A stretch of DNA of 33,470 bases from an uncultured Porphyromonadaceae bacterium (GCA_947175265.1 CAMWMD010000035.1:1-33470), one strand, 5' to 3'. Shown: positions 1 through 7,831, counted from the first letter of the stretch. The notes: a model not told the origin generated them from the sequence alone. Program-made: numbers and translations.

Positions 1-80
1 TCCTCCGATTCCTCCGATTCCTCCGATTCCTCCGATTCCTCCGATTCCTCCGATTATTTCCGATTATTTCCGATTATTCC
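1..80. repeat. 9-bp simple tandem repeat array (cut by window edge)
   Basis: Repeats of CCTCCGATT run from the first base to about position 54, then degrade into ATTTCCGATT and ATTCCGATT variants up to about position 80. The array begins outside the window, so its full length is unknown. It covers the stop codon and last codons of the minus-strand four-helix-bundle gene. The complementary unit AATCGGAGG also occurs in the array at 3619-3860, so both arrays belong to one repeat family. Confidence 0.9.
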
Positions 81-657
81 GATTATTCCATTCCGGTGGA
101 TAGCCTTGATAGCGTTCGCGATAGTCGCGGCGTGCCCGGCTCATCGCTTCCCGGATGCCGCCTGATTCAAGAAATCTCCGTTGCTGCGATTCCAGAAGCC
201 GGTCAAGCAGGTATTGGGTCTGTCTAATTAAGGTGATTGCAAGATTGCAAAATTCCTCTGCCGGCAAACGTGCCACCAAATCTCTGTATTCCGTCTCAAA
301 GCATTGCGAACGAAGATAAAGCCTTAATTTCTCAAGTCTCGGATGACCCTTTTCCCAACGCGACAAACGATTGAATACCAAATAATCGTTATAATCCTCT
401 TCAAGTTCGCTCAACGATGCGCGCGCCACATTGGTAAGTTTTATCTCAGTTTCCTTTGACGTGGGAGCGGCAGCACTACCCTCGACAATGTTTTGCTTAC
501 ATGAACGTGCCGCCTGCTGCATCTGATCCGTGGTCCTTGAACCGCGGGCCACAAAGCGATCGACAAACACTTCCGTGATGACGGATACAATCAAGGCCAT
601 TCTATAGACTTTAAGTGACCTTACATCTCCATTATATCTGATAAATTTATCTTCCAT
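64..657 (-). CDS. four-helix-bundle protein (S23/Avd-like)
   Basis: This 197-residue protein resembles the four-helix-bundle family first seen as the intervening-sequence protein of Leptospira 23S rRNA and related to the Avd accessory proteins of diversity-generating retroelements. It is rich in charged helices. A typical segment lies near residues 45-85 (QMQQAARSCKQNIVEGSAA, then LTNVARASLSELEEDYNDY). Proteins of this family are small, basic and form oligomers that can bind nucleic acid; no enzymatic function is known. The C-terminal tail, rich in Asn and Arg (NNRNNRK), is encoded by the simple repeat array, so its length may vary between strains. No reverse transcriptase or template/variable repeat was seen, so a retroelement role is not supported. 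It is transcribed away from the Ter operon. Family call fairly sure; role unknown. Confidence 0.75.
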   Translation of the reverse strand: MEDKFIRYNGDVRSLKVYRMALIVSVITEVFVDRFVARGSRTTDQMQQAARSCKQNIVEGSAAAPTSKETEIKLTNVARASLSELEEDYNDYLVFNRLSRWEKGHPRLEKLRLYLRSQCFETEYRDLVARLPAEEFCNLAITLIRQTQYLLDRLLESQQRRFLESGGIREAMSRARRDYRERYQGYPPEWNNRNNRK

Positions 658-690
658 ACATCATTTCATGAGGGAACAGGGAATATTCTG

Positions 691-719
691 CAAATTTAGA
701 AAATAGTTTTGCAAATTTA
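691..719 (-). promoter_or_regulatory. tandem TAnnTTTG boxes upstream of the four-helix gene
   Basis: On the minus strand TAAATTTG occurs twice, as the complements of 691-698 and 712-719, inside a repeated 13-mer GCAAATTTAGAAA (690-702 and 711-723). Either copy fits the Bacteroidota -7 consensus TAnnTTTG. Neither has an obvious TTTG at -33, so which one is used is uncertain. Confidence 0.4.
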
Positions 720-790
720 GAAATTTCCGGAGAAAGACTTAAATACAGATTCACACCTATGTCGGGTTGAGAATATGTTATAAAACATGT

Positions 791-825
791 TTTGAGGCAT
801 TTTCAAAACAATTTGCTTAAATTTG
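791..825 (+). promoter_or_regulatory. candidate promoter of the Ter operon
   Basis: TAAATTTG at 818-825 matches the TAnnTTTG -7 box. TTTG at 791-794 may be the -33 element, but the 23-bp spacing is longer than the usual 19-21. Transcription would start near 832, leaving a leader of about 100 bases before the terD-like start at 932. Confidence 0.45.
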
Positions 826-931
826 TCTTTACGAAAGCATTTACCTTTCTATTGTTTGGAATATATATAACCGGAGGGTGATTGATAAATACCGTAGACT
901 CCCCTCCTTAATTCTAATATCAGTTTTATTT

Positions 932-1477
932 ATGGCTATAAATCTTCAGAAAGGACAACGTATTGACATTGGTCTACAGAAAGTGACTGTCAATCTCGGA
1001 TGGAACCCTAACGAAACCTCAGGATTTGACTTCGATCTCGATGCCTCGGCTTTCATGCTCGGCGAGAACCGCAAACTCCCTATTGACGAATTTTTCGTAT
1101 TCTACAATAATCCCGAATCACCCGATAAGGCTGTGAAATCAAGTGGCGACGACCTCACCGGCGATGACGGGGAGTCTTTGTCCGTTGATCTGTCAAAGGT
1201 GGACCCCCGCATACAGGAGATAATCTTCACAGTCACGATTCATGAGGCTGACCAGCGCCGTCAGAACTTCGGGCAGGTGCACAACTCATTCATAAGCATC
1301 ACCAATGACGCTACAGGGGAGACGATCGCCCGCTATGACCTCGATGAGGATTTCTCAATCGAGACTGCCGTGGAGTTCGGCCGCCTCTATAAGCGCAACG
1401 GGGCCTGGAAATTCGAGGCGCTCGGAAATGGTTTCAAAGGGGGTCTGCAATTCCTTGTAAACAAATATGTAGGGTGA
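932..1477 (+). CDS. TerD-family stress protein, copy 1
   Basis: TerD-domain protein of 181 residues. It begins with the family signature MAINLQKGQRIDIG and carries acidic loops DFDLDASAF (about residues 33-41) and GDDLTGDDGE (about 72-81), the positions used by TerD proteins to bind Ca2+. The segment NFGQVHNSFISI and the tail LYKRNGAWKFEALGNG are also typical. TerD proteins are cytoplasmic Ca2+-binding components of tellurite/stress-response systems. The in-frame ORF extends 18 codons upstream to 878, but the ATG at 932 matches the conserved N-terminus shared with the next two genes, so I chose it. First gene of the operon. The closest relative in the window is copy 2, with near-identical C-terminal segments (the stretch from YDLDEDFSIETAVEFG to LYKRNG), indicating a local duplication. 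Confidence 0.9.
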   Translation: MAINLQKGQRIDIGLQKVTVNLGWNPNETSGFDFDLDASAFMLGENRKLPIDEFFVFYNNPESPDKAVKSSGDDLTGDDGESLSVDLSKVDPRIQEIIFTVTIHEADQRRQNFGQVHNSFISITNDATGETIARYDLDEDFSIETAVEFGRLYKRNGAWKFEALGNGFKGGLQFLVNKYVG

Positions 1478-1568
1478 TTCTCCCGGGCGTGTTGCAGGTG
1501 CATGATATAAATCGGGGCGTAATATTCCGCAACATTGCGATTTTTACCCTCTCCCGCCATATATCGCC

Positions 1569-1576
1569 TAATTTTG
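1569..1576 (+). promoter_or_regulatory. internal promoter candidate before TerD copy 2
   Basis: TAATTTTG matches the TAnnTTTG box in the 171-bp gap between the first two terD-like genes. A T-run at 1541-1545 lies where an upstream element could be, but no clean -33 is present. It would let copy 2 and the downstream operon be expressed separately from copy 1. Confidence 0.4.
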
Positions 1577-1648
1577 CAACATCAAAATAAAACTCCGGCC
1601 GTCATCTTTCCCCGTGGCTGAGACGGCCACACAAAAAAATACATTACT

Positions 1649-2203
1649 ATGGCTATAAATCTTGAGAAAGGACAGCGCGTGGCTGTCGAACTCCCCAAAT
1701 TCACAATCGGTCTCGGTTGGGACGTGAACCAGTCAAGCACCGGAACTGACTTCGACCTCGATGCATCAGCCTTCATCTTGGGTGAGAACGGAAAAATACT
1801 CGCTGACGAATTTTTCGTTTTCTACAATAACCTGAAATCGCCTGACGGCGCCGTGCAGCATACGGGCGACAACCTTACCGGCGAGGGTGAGGGGGATGAT
1901 GAAAGCATCCGCATAGACCTTTCCAAAATCGACCCGCGTGCCATAGAGATCACTTTCGTGGTGACAATCCATGAGGCCGATTCCCGCCGCCAGAATTTCG
2001 GTCAGGTAAGAAACGCTTTCATCCGCATATACGACAATACCACGGGCGAGGAGATCATGCGCTATGATCTCGATGAGGATTTCTCAATCGAGACTGCCGT
2101 GGAGTTCGGCCGCCTCTACAAGCGTAACGGACAGTGGAAGTTTGAGGCTATCGGCACAGGACAGAAAGCCGGTCTCGCTCAATATCTGCAGAGGTTTAAT
2201 TGA
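1649..2203 (+). CDS. TerD-family stress protein, copy 2
   Basis: TerD-domain protein of 184 residues that starts MAINLEKGQRVAVELP. The Ca2+-binding-type acidic loops are DFDLDASAF and GDNLTGEGEGDDE, followed by the usual NFGQVRNAFIRI segment and the LYKRNGQWKFEAIGTG tail. It is a clear paralogue of copy 1. TerD proteins are cytoplasmic and are thought to couple Ca2+ to a membrane-linked stress response. The stop codon is followed directly by a GC-rich simple repeat and an AATTTC repeat that fill the 80 bases before TerD copy 3. Confidence 0.92.
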   Translation: MAINLEKGQRVAVELPKFTIGLGWDVNQSSTGTDFDLDASAFILGENGKILADEFFVFYNNLKSPDGAVQHTGDNLTGEGEGDDESIRIDLSKIDPRAIEITFVVTIHEADSRRQNFGQVRNAFIRIYDNTTGEEIMRYDLDEDFSIETAVEFGRLYKRNGQWKFEAIGTGQKAGLAQYLQRFN

Positions 2204-2282
2204 GGCGGCGCGAGGCTCAAGGCTCAAGGCGCGAGGCTCAAGGCCAATTTTCAATTTCAATTTCAATTTCAATTTCAAAAAA
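2204..2282 (+). repeat. two adjoining simple repeats between TerD copies 2 and 3
   Basis: Positions 2204-2244 repeat GCGAGGCTCAAG/GCTCAAG units; 2245-2280 repeat a 6-bp AATTTC unit about five times. The 6-bp unit ends just before the ATG of TerD copy 3, so a change in copy number would alter the spacing of its translation-initiation region. The repeats contain no stop codon in the terD-copy-3 frame. Confidence 0.85.
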
Positions 2283-2283
2283 C

Positions 2284-2949
2284 ATGGCTATAAGACTTGA
2301 AAAAGGACAAAGGATAAACCTTGAAAAAAATAATGGCTCCAAACTCACTCAGTTCTGCGTGGGTTGCAATTGGGGCGCAATCGTGACTGGGGGCGGGTTC
2401 CTTGGCCTCGGTAAGAAAACTCAGGACGTGGATCTTGACTTGAGTTGTCTCCTTATTGATGCTAACGGTGACATCTGCGACCATATCTATTCCCCACTCT
2501 ATCGCACTGATTTCCTCGGGGCTTACGGTATGCCTCCGGGTAAGGTGGATTCTCTCGATTCTGCCCTCCACCACAGCGGTGACGACCTGAAGGGCGACAC
2601 CAACGGTGACGACGGCCTTGACAATGAGATCATCACGGTTGACCTTACTCGCGTAAATCCCAACGTCAACCAGATTTTCTTCTTCCTCAACAATTGCGGC
2701 AAGGAGGATTTCTCTCAGATTCCTTACGCCTCCATCCGCATGTATGAGGGCACTCCACAGAGAGTGAAGGAGGTGTTCGCTTCTTACGATGTCGCTGCCG
2801 AGCCGAAATACCGCGGGGCCACTGCCCTCATAATGGGTAAACTTTACCGCCGCAACGGGGAATGGAAATTCTCTGCCATAGGAGATGCCTATCCCGACAA
2901 GAATATCTGCGAGACTATCAAGCGCATCGCCACAAGTTATGCGAAATAA
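2284..2949 (+). CDS. TerD-family protein, copy 3 (divergent)
   Basis: TerD-domain protein of 221 residues starting MAIRLEKGQRINLEKNNGS. It is longer and more divergent than copies 1 and 2. An insertion after the first strands contains GGGFLGLGKK, the first acidic loop reads DVDLDLSCLLID instead of DFDLDAS, and the second reads HHSGDDLKGDTNGDDG. The end LYRRNGEWKFSAIGDAY is typical of the family. It resembles the branch that includes TerZ/TerX-like proteins. The frame is open upstream through the repeats to a TTG at 2200, but the ATG at 2284 gives the conserved MAI-LEKGQR start and is preferred. It lies 27 bp upstream of the first VWA gene. Confidence 0.88.
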   Translation: MAIRLEKGQRINLEKNNGSKLTQFCVGCNWGAIVTGGGFLGLGKKTQDVDLDLSCLLIDANGDICDHIYSPLYRTDFLGAYGMPPGKVDSLDSALHHSGDDLKGDTNGDDGLDNEIITVDLTRVNPNVNQIFFFLNNCGKEDFSQIPYASIRMYEGTPQRVKEVFASYDVAAEPKYRGATALIMGKLYRRNGEWKFSAIGDAYPDKNICETIKRIATSYAK

Positions 2950-2976
2950 CCATAAAACATCCACCAATTCAAAATT

Positions 2977-3615
2977 ATGAGAAAACTTCCCGTCTATCTG
3001 CTCCTTGACTGCTCCGGCTCTATGTATGGCGAGCCGATTGAGGCTGTCAAGAACGGACTCCAGGTGCTCACAAGCACACTCACTTCCGACCCTTACGCAC
3101 TCGAGACGGCCTTCGTCAGCGTGATAACCTTCAACACGGATGCCCGCCAGGCAGTGCCTCTGACTGAGATCGCGGCTTTCCAGCCCCCTCAACTGCAGGC
3201 TTCGGGGTGCACGGCTCTCGGCGCGGCTCTCGAACTGGTGACCAAATGTGCCGAGAACGAGGTAGTGAAGACAACTCCTGAAAAGAAGGGCGACTGGAAA
3301 CCGCTCGTGTTCATAATGACCGACGGCGAGCCTACGGATGATATCCGCAAGGGGCTCGAGGATTTCAAGAGATATAAGTGGGGCACGGTCGTGGCTTGCG
3401 CAGCAGGAGCCGGTGCAAATACCACTACCTTGAAACAGATCACCGAGAATGTGGTGTCGCTCGATACTACGGACAGCGCCACAATACGCCAGTTCTTCAA
3501 ATGGGTTTCCGCCTCCGTACAGGCCAACAGCATGAAAGTGGAGGAAGGTGGAGGCGAACTGAGTTCGATCGGCGAACTTCCTCCCCCACCCCCGGAGGTG
3601 AACATCGTGATCTGA
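2977..3615 (+). CDS. TerY-like VWA domain protein 1
   Basis: Single von Willebrand A domain protein of 212 residues. The MIDAS metal site is intact: D11-x-S13-x-S15 (LLLDCSGSM), a Thr in the GCTALG loop, and Asp in IMTDGEPTDD. TerY proteins are cytoplasmic VWA proteins that act as partners or scaffolds in Ter systems, often with a kinase and PP2C phosphatase. It ends in a proline run followed by EVNIVI; the next VWA gene ends in nearly the same peptide, suggesting a shared docking tail. A long repeat array separates it from its paralogue downstream. Confidence 0.9.
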   Translation: MRKLPVYLLLDCSGSMYGEPIEAVKNGLQVLTSTLTSDPYALETAFVSVITFNTDARQAVPLTEIAAFQPPQLQASGCTALGAALELVTKCAENEVVKTTPEKKGDWKPLVFIMTDGEPTDDIRKGLEDFKRYKWGTVVACAAGAGANTTTLKQITENVVSLDTTDSATIRQFFKWVSASVQANSMKVEEGGGELSSIGELPPPPPEVNIVI

Positions 3616-3618
3616 AGA

Positions 3619-3888
3619 CTTCTCGGAGGAATCGGATATCTTCTCGGAGGAATCGGATATCTTCTCAGAGGAATCGGATATCTTCTCGGAAGAATCGGAG
3701 AAATCGGATTTATCGGATTTATCGGAGGAATCGGAGATATCCGATAATTCCGATAATTCCGATAACTCCGATAATTCCGATAACTCCGATAACTCCGATA
3801 ACTCCGATAATTCCGACTTCTCCGATAACTCCGATAATTCCGATAACTCCGACTTCTCCGAAATTTTCAATTTTCAATTTTCAATTTC
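3619..3888 (+). repeat. composite 21-bp / 9-bp repeat array with dyad symmetry
   Basis: Four copies of a 21-bp unit (CTTCTCGGAGGAATCGGATAT, variants in copies 3 and 4) span 3619-3702. After a transition around 3703-3738, 9-bp units TCCGATAAT/TCCGATAAC/TCCGACTTC run to about 3860. The first half contains ATCGGA and the second half TCCGAT, so the whole array is a large imperfect inverted repeat centred near 3736. A 7-bp TTTTCAA repeat follows at 3863-3888. All of this lies between two TerY genes of one operon and ends 9 bases before the next ATG. Confidence 0.9.
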
Positions 3889-3896
3889 TAAATTAG

Positions 3897-4532
3897 ATGC
3901 GCCGTCTTCCAGTTTATCTCCTTATCGACACTTCCGGCTCTATGCATGGCGAACCCATAGAATCGGTCAAAGTAGGCCTTGAGTCGCTCATCTCGAGTCT
4001 GCGCCAAGACCCTTTCGCCCTTGAATCCGTATGCCTGAGCATCATCACTTTCGATAAGGATGTGAAGCAGATTCTACCGCTGACACCTATCGACGAACTC
4101 CAACTCCCCGACATCACCACTCCGGAAAGCGGCCCCACACACACCGGGCAGGCTCTGAAAATGCTTTGCGAGAAAATCGACCGCGAGGTGAGGAAAGGGT
4201 CGGCCGAGGAGAAGGGTGACTGGCGTCCCCTCCTCTTCCTGATGACCGACGGTAAGCCTTCCGACAGCATGCTCTACAAAGAGATGGTCGGGGAGATAAA
4301 GAAACGCCCCTTCGGAAACATCGTGGCTTGCGCCGCAGGTCCGAAAGCACAGACAGAGCCTTTGAGACAACTCACCGACAACGTGTTCTCTCTCGACACA
4401 CTCGACAGCACGGCGTTCAAACAATTCTTCAAATGGGTGTCTGACTCCATAAATGCGGGAAGCCGCAGCATGGGCACCTCCGAGAGCATCGAACTTCCCG
4501 CCCCCCCTTCGGAAGTGAATATCATAATCTGA
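3897..4532 (+). CDS. TerY-like VWA domain protein 2
   Basis: VWA protein of 211 residues, paralogue of VWA protein 1. The MIDAS residues are D11-T-S13-G-S15, a Thr in SGPTHTGQAL, and Asp in LMTDGKPSD. The stretch FKQFFKWVSDSI near residue 180 and the ending SEVNIII match the paralogue. As for other TerY proteins, the inferred role is a metal-dependent protein-interaction module inside the Ter signalling complex. The ATG at 3897 directly follows the TTTTCAA repeat, so its 5' leader is repeat-derived; translation could depend on repeat length. It is followed after 37 bp by the AIM24 gene. Confidence 0.9.
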   Translation: MRRLPVYLLIDTSGSMHGEPIESVKVGLESLISSLRQDPFALESVCLSIITFDKDVKQILPLTPIDELQLPDITTPESGPTHTGQALKMLCEKIDREVRKGSAEEKGDWRPLLFLMTDGKPSDSMLYKEMVGEIKKRPFGNIVACAAGPKAQTEPLRQLTDNVFSLDTLDSTAFKQFFKWVSDSINAGSRSMGTSESIELPAPPSEVNIII

Positions 4533-4569
4533 TAACCCATCCTGACACGGCTCCAAAAACACTGATAGA

Positions 4570-5181
4570 ATGAATGCAAAGTTAAAAGGAAATTTCGTAA
4601 AGCATCTTGAGGTGGAACTCTTCCCCGGTGAGGAGTTCTATGCTGAGAAAGGTGCCCTGATATATATAGAGGAGGGAATCGATATGAACAGTGAGTTCAC
4701 AGGTAATTCCCTCGGCCAGATACTCGGCTCGAAACTCTCGGGTGAATCCCTTATGATTGTGCATTACCGCAACAACACTCCGCAGCCCCGCCGCATCGTC
4801 ATAGGGACAAGAGGGGGGATGATGCACTTCAAACTGAACAATACGGAGATAATATGCAACCGGGGGGCATACGTGGCCTCGAGCAGCAAGGTGGATCTCT
4901 CCACAAAACTATCCCTCTCCGGCTTCATAGGGGGTATCGGAGGTATGCTCCAGAGGGTAAGGGGGAACGCCACAGTGTTCCTCGCGACCCACGGCGACCC
5001 CATAGTGGTGGATCTCTCCCCCGGTCAGGCCATACAGATCGATGAGCAACACTTCCTCGCGCTGGAGGGGATACCTGAAAACCGTATCACCCCACAATTC
5101 TCCGCACGCAACCTTTTCGGAGGCGAGGGACTTAGGATGCTCACCGTGCGCGGTCCCGGAAAGGTATATCTCAATCCCTAA
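4570..5181 (+). CDS. AIM24 family protein
   Basis: Protein of 203 residues with the AIM24 (TIGR00266-like) double-stranded beta-helix-type pattern: an early AEKGALIYIEEGID segment, GESLMIVHYRNNTPQPRRIV in the middle, and a glycine-rich GFIGGIGGMLQRV loop near residues 118-130. No signal peptide or membrane span is apparent, so it is probably cytoplasmic. AIM24 proteins have no firm biochemical function, but they are repeatedly found next to Ter genes in bacteria, which fits this placement between two VWA genes. Family call is confident; function unknown. Confidence 0.88.
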   Translation: MNAKLKGNFVKHLEVELFPGEEFYAEKGALIYIEEGIDMNSEFTGNSLGQILGSKLSGESLMIVHYRNNTPQPRRIVIGTRGGMMHFKLNNTEIICNRGAYVASSSKVDLSTKLSLSGFIGGIGGMLQRVRGNATVFLATHGDPIVVDLSPGQAIQIDEQHFLALEGIPENRITPQFSARNLFGGEGLRMLTVRGPGKVYLNP

Positions 5182-5250
5182 GCCCCCGCCGCTAACGTCG
5201 CAATCATAATATCATCTCCAACATAACATCCAAATCATCATACCATTCCC

Positions 5251-6297
5251 ATGCGTCGACTTCCCATATATTTCCTTATAGACGTTTCAGAGTCAATGAT
5301 AGGCACCCCGATTGAACAGGTTCAGGAGGGTATGCGCTCGATAATACAGAATCTGCGCACCGACCCCTACGCCCTGGAGACTGTCTTCGTGGGCATAATC
5401 GCCTTTGCCGGAAAAGCTCTCACCCTCTCACCGCTTACTGAACTTTACAAATTCTATCCACCGACGCTCCCAATCGGGGGCGGCACATCGCTCGGCGCAG
5501 GGCTCGACGCCTTGATGAGGGAGATTGATTCCTCCGTCGTGAAGACCACCATGGAGAAAAAGGGGGATTGGAAACCGATAGTATTCCTCTTTACCGACGG
5601 CAATCCCACCGACAATTATCAGGAGGCCTTCAGGAGATGGAACAATCGTTACCGCAACCACGCGAATCTTGTGGCCATATCCCTCGGAGATAACGTCAAT
5701 ACCCTCACACTTGCACAGATAACAGAGAACGTGCTTCTACTGAAGGATACCTCCCCTGAATCTTTCAAACAGTTCTTCAAGTGGATTTCCGACTCGATAA
5801 AGGCCACAAGCATCTCCGTCACAGATATGGGTGACGACGGGCTCCGCCTTCCCTCCACACAAGGGATAAACCTTGAGAAGGTGAAGCCGGGTGCCCATTC
5901 CACCCCCGACGAGAACTTCGTGGTGCTCCACGGCAGATGCCAGACCACCCACGGCGACTATCTCGTGAAATATGCCCGCAAGACAAATTTCTTCGGCGTG
6001 GAACTCCCCTCAAGATATAATGAACTGGGGTTCCGTCTGGTCGGGGCTTATCCCGTGAACGGGGCGAAATACGCCCAACTCTCCACCGGAGAGGAGGCTC
6101 GCGTGAACACCTCAAACCTTACAGGGATACCCGCTTGCCCCTGCTGCGGAAATCAGTTGGGAGTCGTGGTGTGTGATTGCGGCAAGATTTTCTGCGTGGG
6201 CGACAGCGGCATAAACACTTGTCCGTGGTGCGGGCTGGAGGGCACGCTCGGTGAAGCCGGTCCCGAAGGTCTTGACATTTCACGCGGTCTCGGATAA
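5251..6297 (+). CDS. TerY-type VWA protein with C-terminal zinc domain
   Basis: Protein of 348 residues. Residues 1-190 are a VWA domain with MIDAS D11-V-S13-E-S15, Thr in GGGTSLGAGL and Asp in LFTDGNPTD. Residues about 215-345 form a TerY-C-type metal-binding region ending in a cysteine cluster: C296, C298, C299, C308, C310, C315, C324 and C327. This domain order is that of the TerY component of the predicted TerY-P triad (VWA protein + PP2C phosphatase + Ser/Thr kinase), and the phosphatase and kinase genes follow immediately. It lacks the EVNI-type tail of the two short VWA proteins; the zinc domain takes that position. Likely a cytoplasmic scaffold joining phosphorylation enzymes to targets (inference). 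Confidence 0.9.
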   Translation: MRRLPIYFLIDVSESMIGTPIEQVQEGMRSIIQNLRTDPYALETVFVGIIAFAGKALTLSPLTELYKFYPPTLPIGGGTSLGAGLDALMREIDSSVVKTTMEKKGDWKPIVFLFTDGNPTDNYQEAFRRWNNRYRNHANLVAISLGDNVNTLTLAQITENVLLLKDTSPESFKQFFKWISDSIKATSISVTDMGDDGLRLPSTQGINLEKVKPGAHSTPDENFVVLHGRCQTTHGDYLVKYARKTNFFGVELPSRYNELGFRLVGAYPVNGAKYAQLSTGEEARVNTSNLTGIPACPCCGNQLGVVVCDCGKIFCVGDSGINTCPWCGLEGTLGEAGPEGLDISRGLG

Positions 6298-6359
6298 CGG
6301 GCCGGTCAACAAAGCTAAATCTGCGAAAATTAACTTATGACTCATATCAACGCTAAATC

Positions 6360-7805
6360 ATGAACAGATCACAACGCCTCGCCGCCCGACATAACGCCGC
6401 CACCCGGCAGCTCAGGGAGTTTGCCTCCACCTTTGACCGCGCAGCCGACTACGTCGGCATCCCCCATAATGAAAGGGAAAGGTTTCTTGCCTGGACAATT
6501 CAACATCTCTGGAACATCCATACCGAAGAACGCATGAACAAACGCCTCATTATAGAAAATGAAATAAAGAGCCTCGGAGTCTATCTCCCGAACGGCACGG
6601 TACGAAAACCCTACTCGGCATCTTTCACACTCCCGGCAGACAAGGTGTCGGAAGTGAGGCTCGAGGGTATTGAGGAGACCGGATTGCAGATGACGCAGAC
6701 CTCCCCCGGAGTCTTCACCGTAGAGGGCACTCCCCTTTCCCACGGCGATTTCCCGCTCCGCCTCTCGTTCGCCACCGTGGAGGGAGAGCCCCGCTCTGAG
6801 ATGACAATCCCGGTGGCCTTCAACCCCGACCCCCGTTCAATATGGAAAGATATCCGCAGCAGCCAGCATGAAGAGGGTTTGAAACCTGATATGATTGCCG
6901 AATACGTCATGGTGGAGGCCGACAGCGACGGCTCCCCACGCAAAGATATAGTGGCCGCGAGCATCCAGGGAAGGAGCCATGCACACGAGGGACGCGCACG
7001 CGACGATTATTTCGCCGTGGAGCATTATCCAGATTCCGACTGGTATGTGCTGGCTGTGGCCGACGGTGCCGGCTCGGCGCGCCTGTCATGGAGAGGGTCG
7101 GAAATAGCCTGCGACACGATTATGGAACATTGCCGCGAATGCCTTAAGGACAACAAACTCTTTGAGGAGGCGATAGCGGCCTTCAGCCAAGACCAGAACA
7201 CCTCCTTGCGCTCGGTGCTCACCACGCAGGTATCCGACATAATCTACAAGGGGGCGGTAAAGGCTCACGAGGCTATTGGACGTGCGGCTGATGACACACC
7301 TGATGCCGCAATGCGCGACTTCGCAACCACCCTGATGTTTGCTATCTGCAAGAAATTCCCATTCGGGTGGTTCATAGCCTCTTTCTGGGTCGGCGACGGG
7401 GCAATGTGCATATATAATGAGAAGGATGGCTCAATAAAACTGCTCGGCACCCCCGACGAAGGGGAGTTCTCGGGGCAGACCCGCTTCCTGACGATGCGCG
7501 AGATTTTCCACGATAAGGATATCGTGAAGAAGAGGATGAGAATGGGCATCGTGCCCGATTTCACCGCCCTCTTCCTCATGACCGACGGAGTATCCGATCC
7601 TATGTTCGAGACGGAGCGCAATCTCAAAGACGCAAACAAATGGAAAGAGTTCACCTCGCTGCTTAAATCGGGCTTCCCTGACGACGGCATCCCGGGAGTT
7701 GACCTCTCCGACGATAACAAGGATGCGAAAGACCAATTGCTCGAGTGGCTGAAATTCTGGAGCCCCGGAAATCATGACGACCGGACTCTCGTGATTCTCT
7801 ATTGA
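6360..7805 (+). CDS. PP2C-family Ser/Thr protein phosphatase (TerY-P triad)
   Basis: Protein of 481 residues. The PP2C catalytic domain occupies about 200-481. Metal-binding residues are visible in RDD (D215/D216), ADGAGSA (D235, G236), FWVGDGA, LMTDGVSDP (D409, G410) and the final NHDDRTLVILY (D473, D474). The first ~200 residues are not part of the phosphatase: a helical stretch (about 1-75) and a beta-rich, Ig-like segment (about 80-165) that could serve in recognition. The enzyme is predicted to dephosphorylate Ser/Thr on proteins phosphorylated by the adjacent kinase. Its stop lies 26 bp before the kinase start, so the two are co-transcribed. Cytoplasmic; no membrane segment. Confidence 0.9.
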   Translation: MNRSQRLAARHNAATRQLREFASTFDRAADYVGIPHNERERFLAWTIQHLWNIHTEERMNKRLIIENEIKSLGVYLPNGTVRKPYSASFTLPADKVSEVRLEGIEETGLQMTQTSPGVFTVEGTPLSHGDFPLRLSFATVEGEPRSEMTIPVAFNPDPRSIWKDIRSSQHEEGLKPDMIAEYVMVEADSDGSPRKDIVAASIQGRSHAHEGRARDDYFAVEHYPDSDWYVLAVADGAGSARLSWRGSEIACDTIMEHCRECLKDNKLFEEAIAAFSQDQNTSLRSVLTTQVSDIIYKGAVKAHEAIGRAADDTPDAAMRDFATTLMFAICKKFPFGWFIASFWVGDGAMCIYNEKDGSIKLLGTPDEGEFSGQTRFLTMREIFHDKDIVKKRMRMGIVPDFTALFLMTDGVSDPMFETERNLKDANKWKEFTSLLKSGFPDDGIPGVDLSDDNKDAKDQLLEWLKFWSPGNHDDRTLVILY

Positions 7806-7831
7806 ATCCCCAACCCTATAACGAACTGCAA

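Noticed and set aside
64..657. Four-helix protein as Avd of a diversity-generating retroelement
   Set aside because: No reverse transcriptase, template repeat or variable repeat could be found in the window.
1528..1545. Short hairpin CGCA-ACAT-TGCG followed by TTTTT between TerD copies 1 and 2
   Set aside because: A 4-bp stem is too weak to call a terminator.
3619..3860. Possible CRISPR array
   Set aside because: The repeat units are directly adjacent with no unique spacers, and no cas genes are present.
2275..3870. Minus-strand frame of 531 codons rich in Ser-Glu-Leu-Ser-Asp repeats
   Set aside because: It runs opposite two well-supported genes (TerD copy 3 and a VWA protein) and through repeat units of 9 and 21 bp whose lengths are multiples of three, which keeps any frame open.
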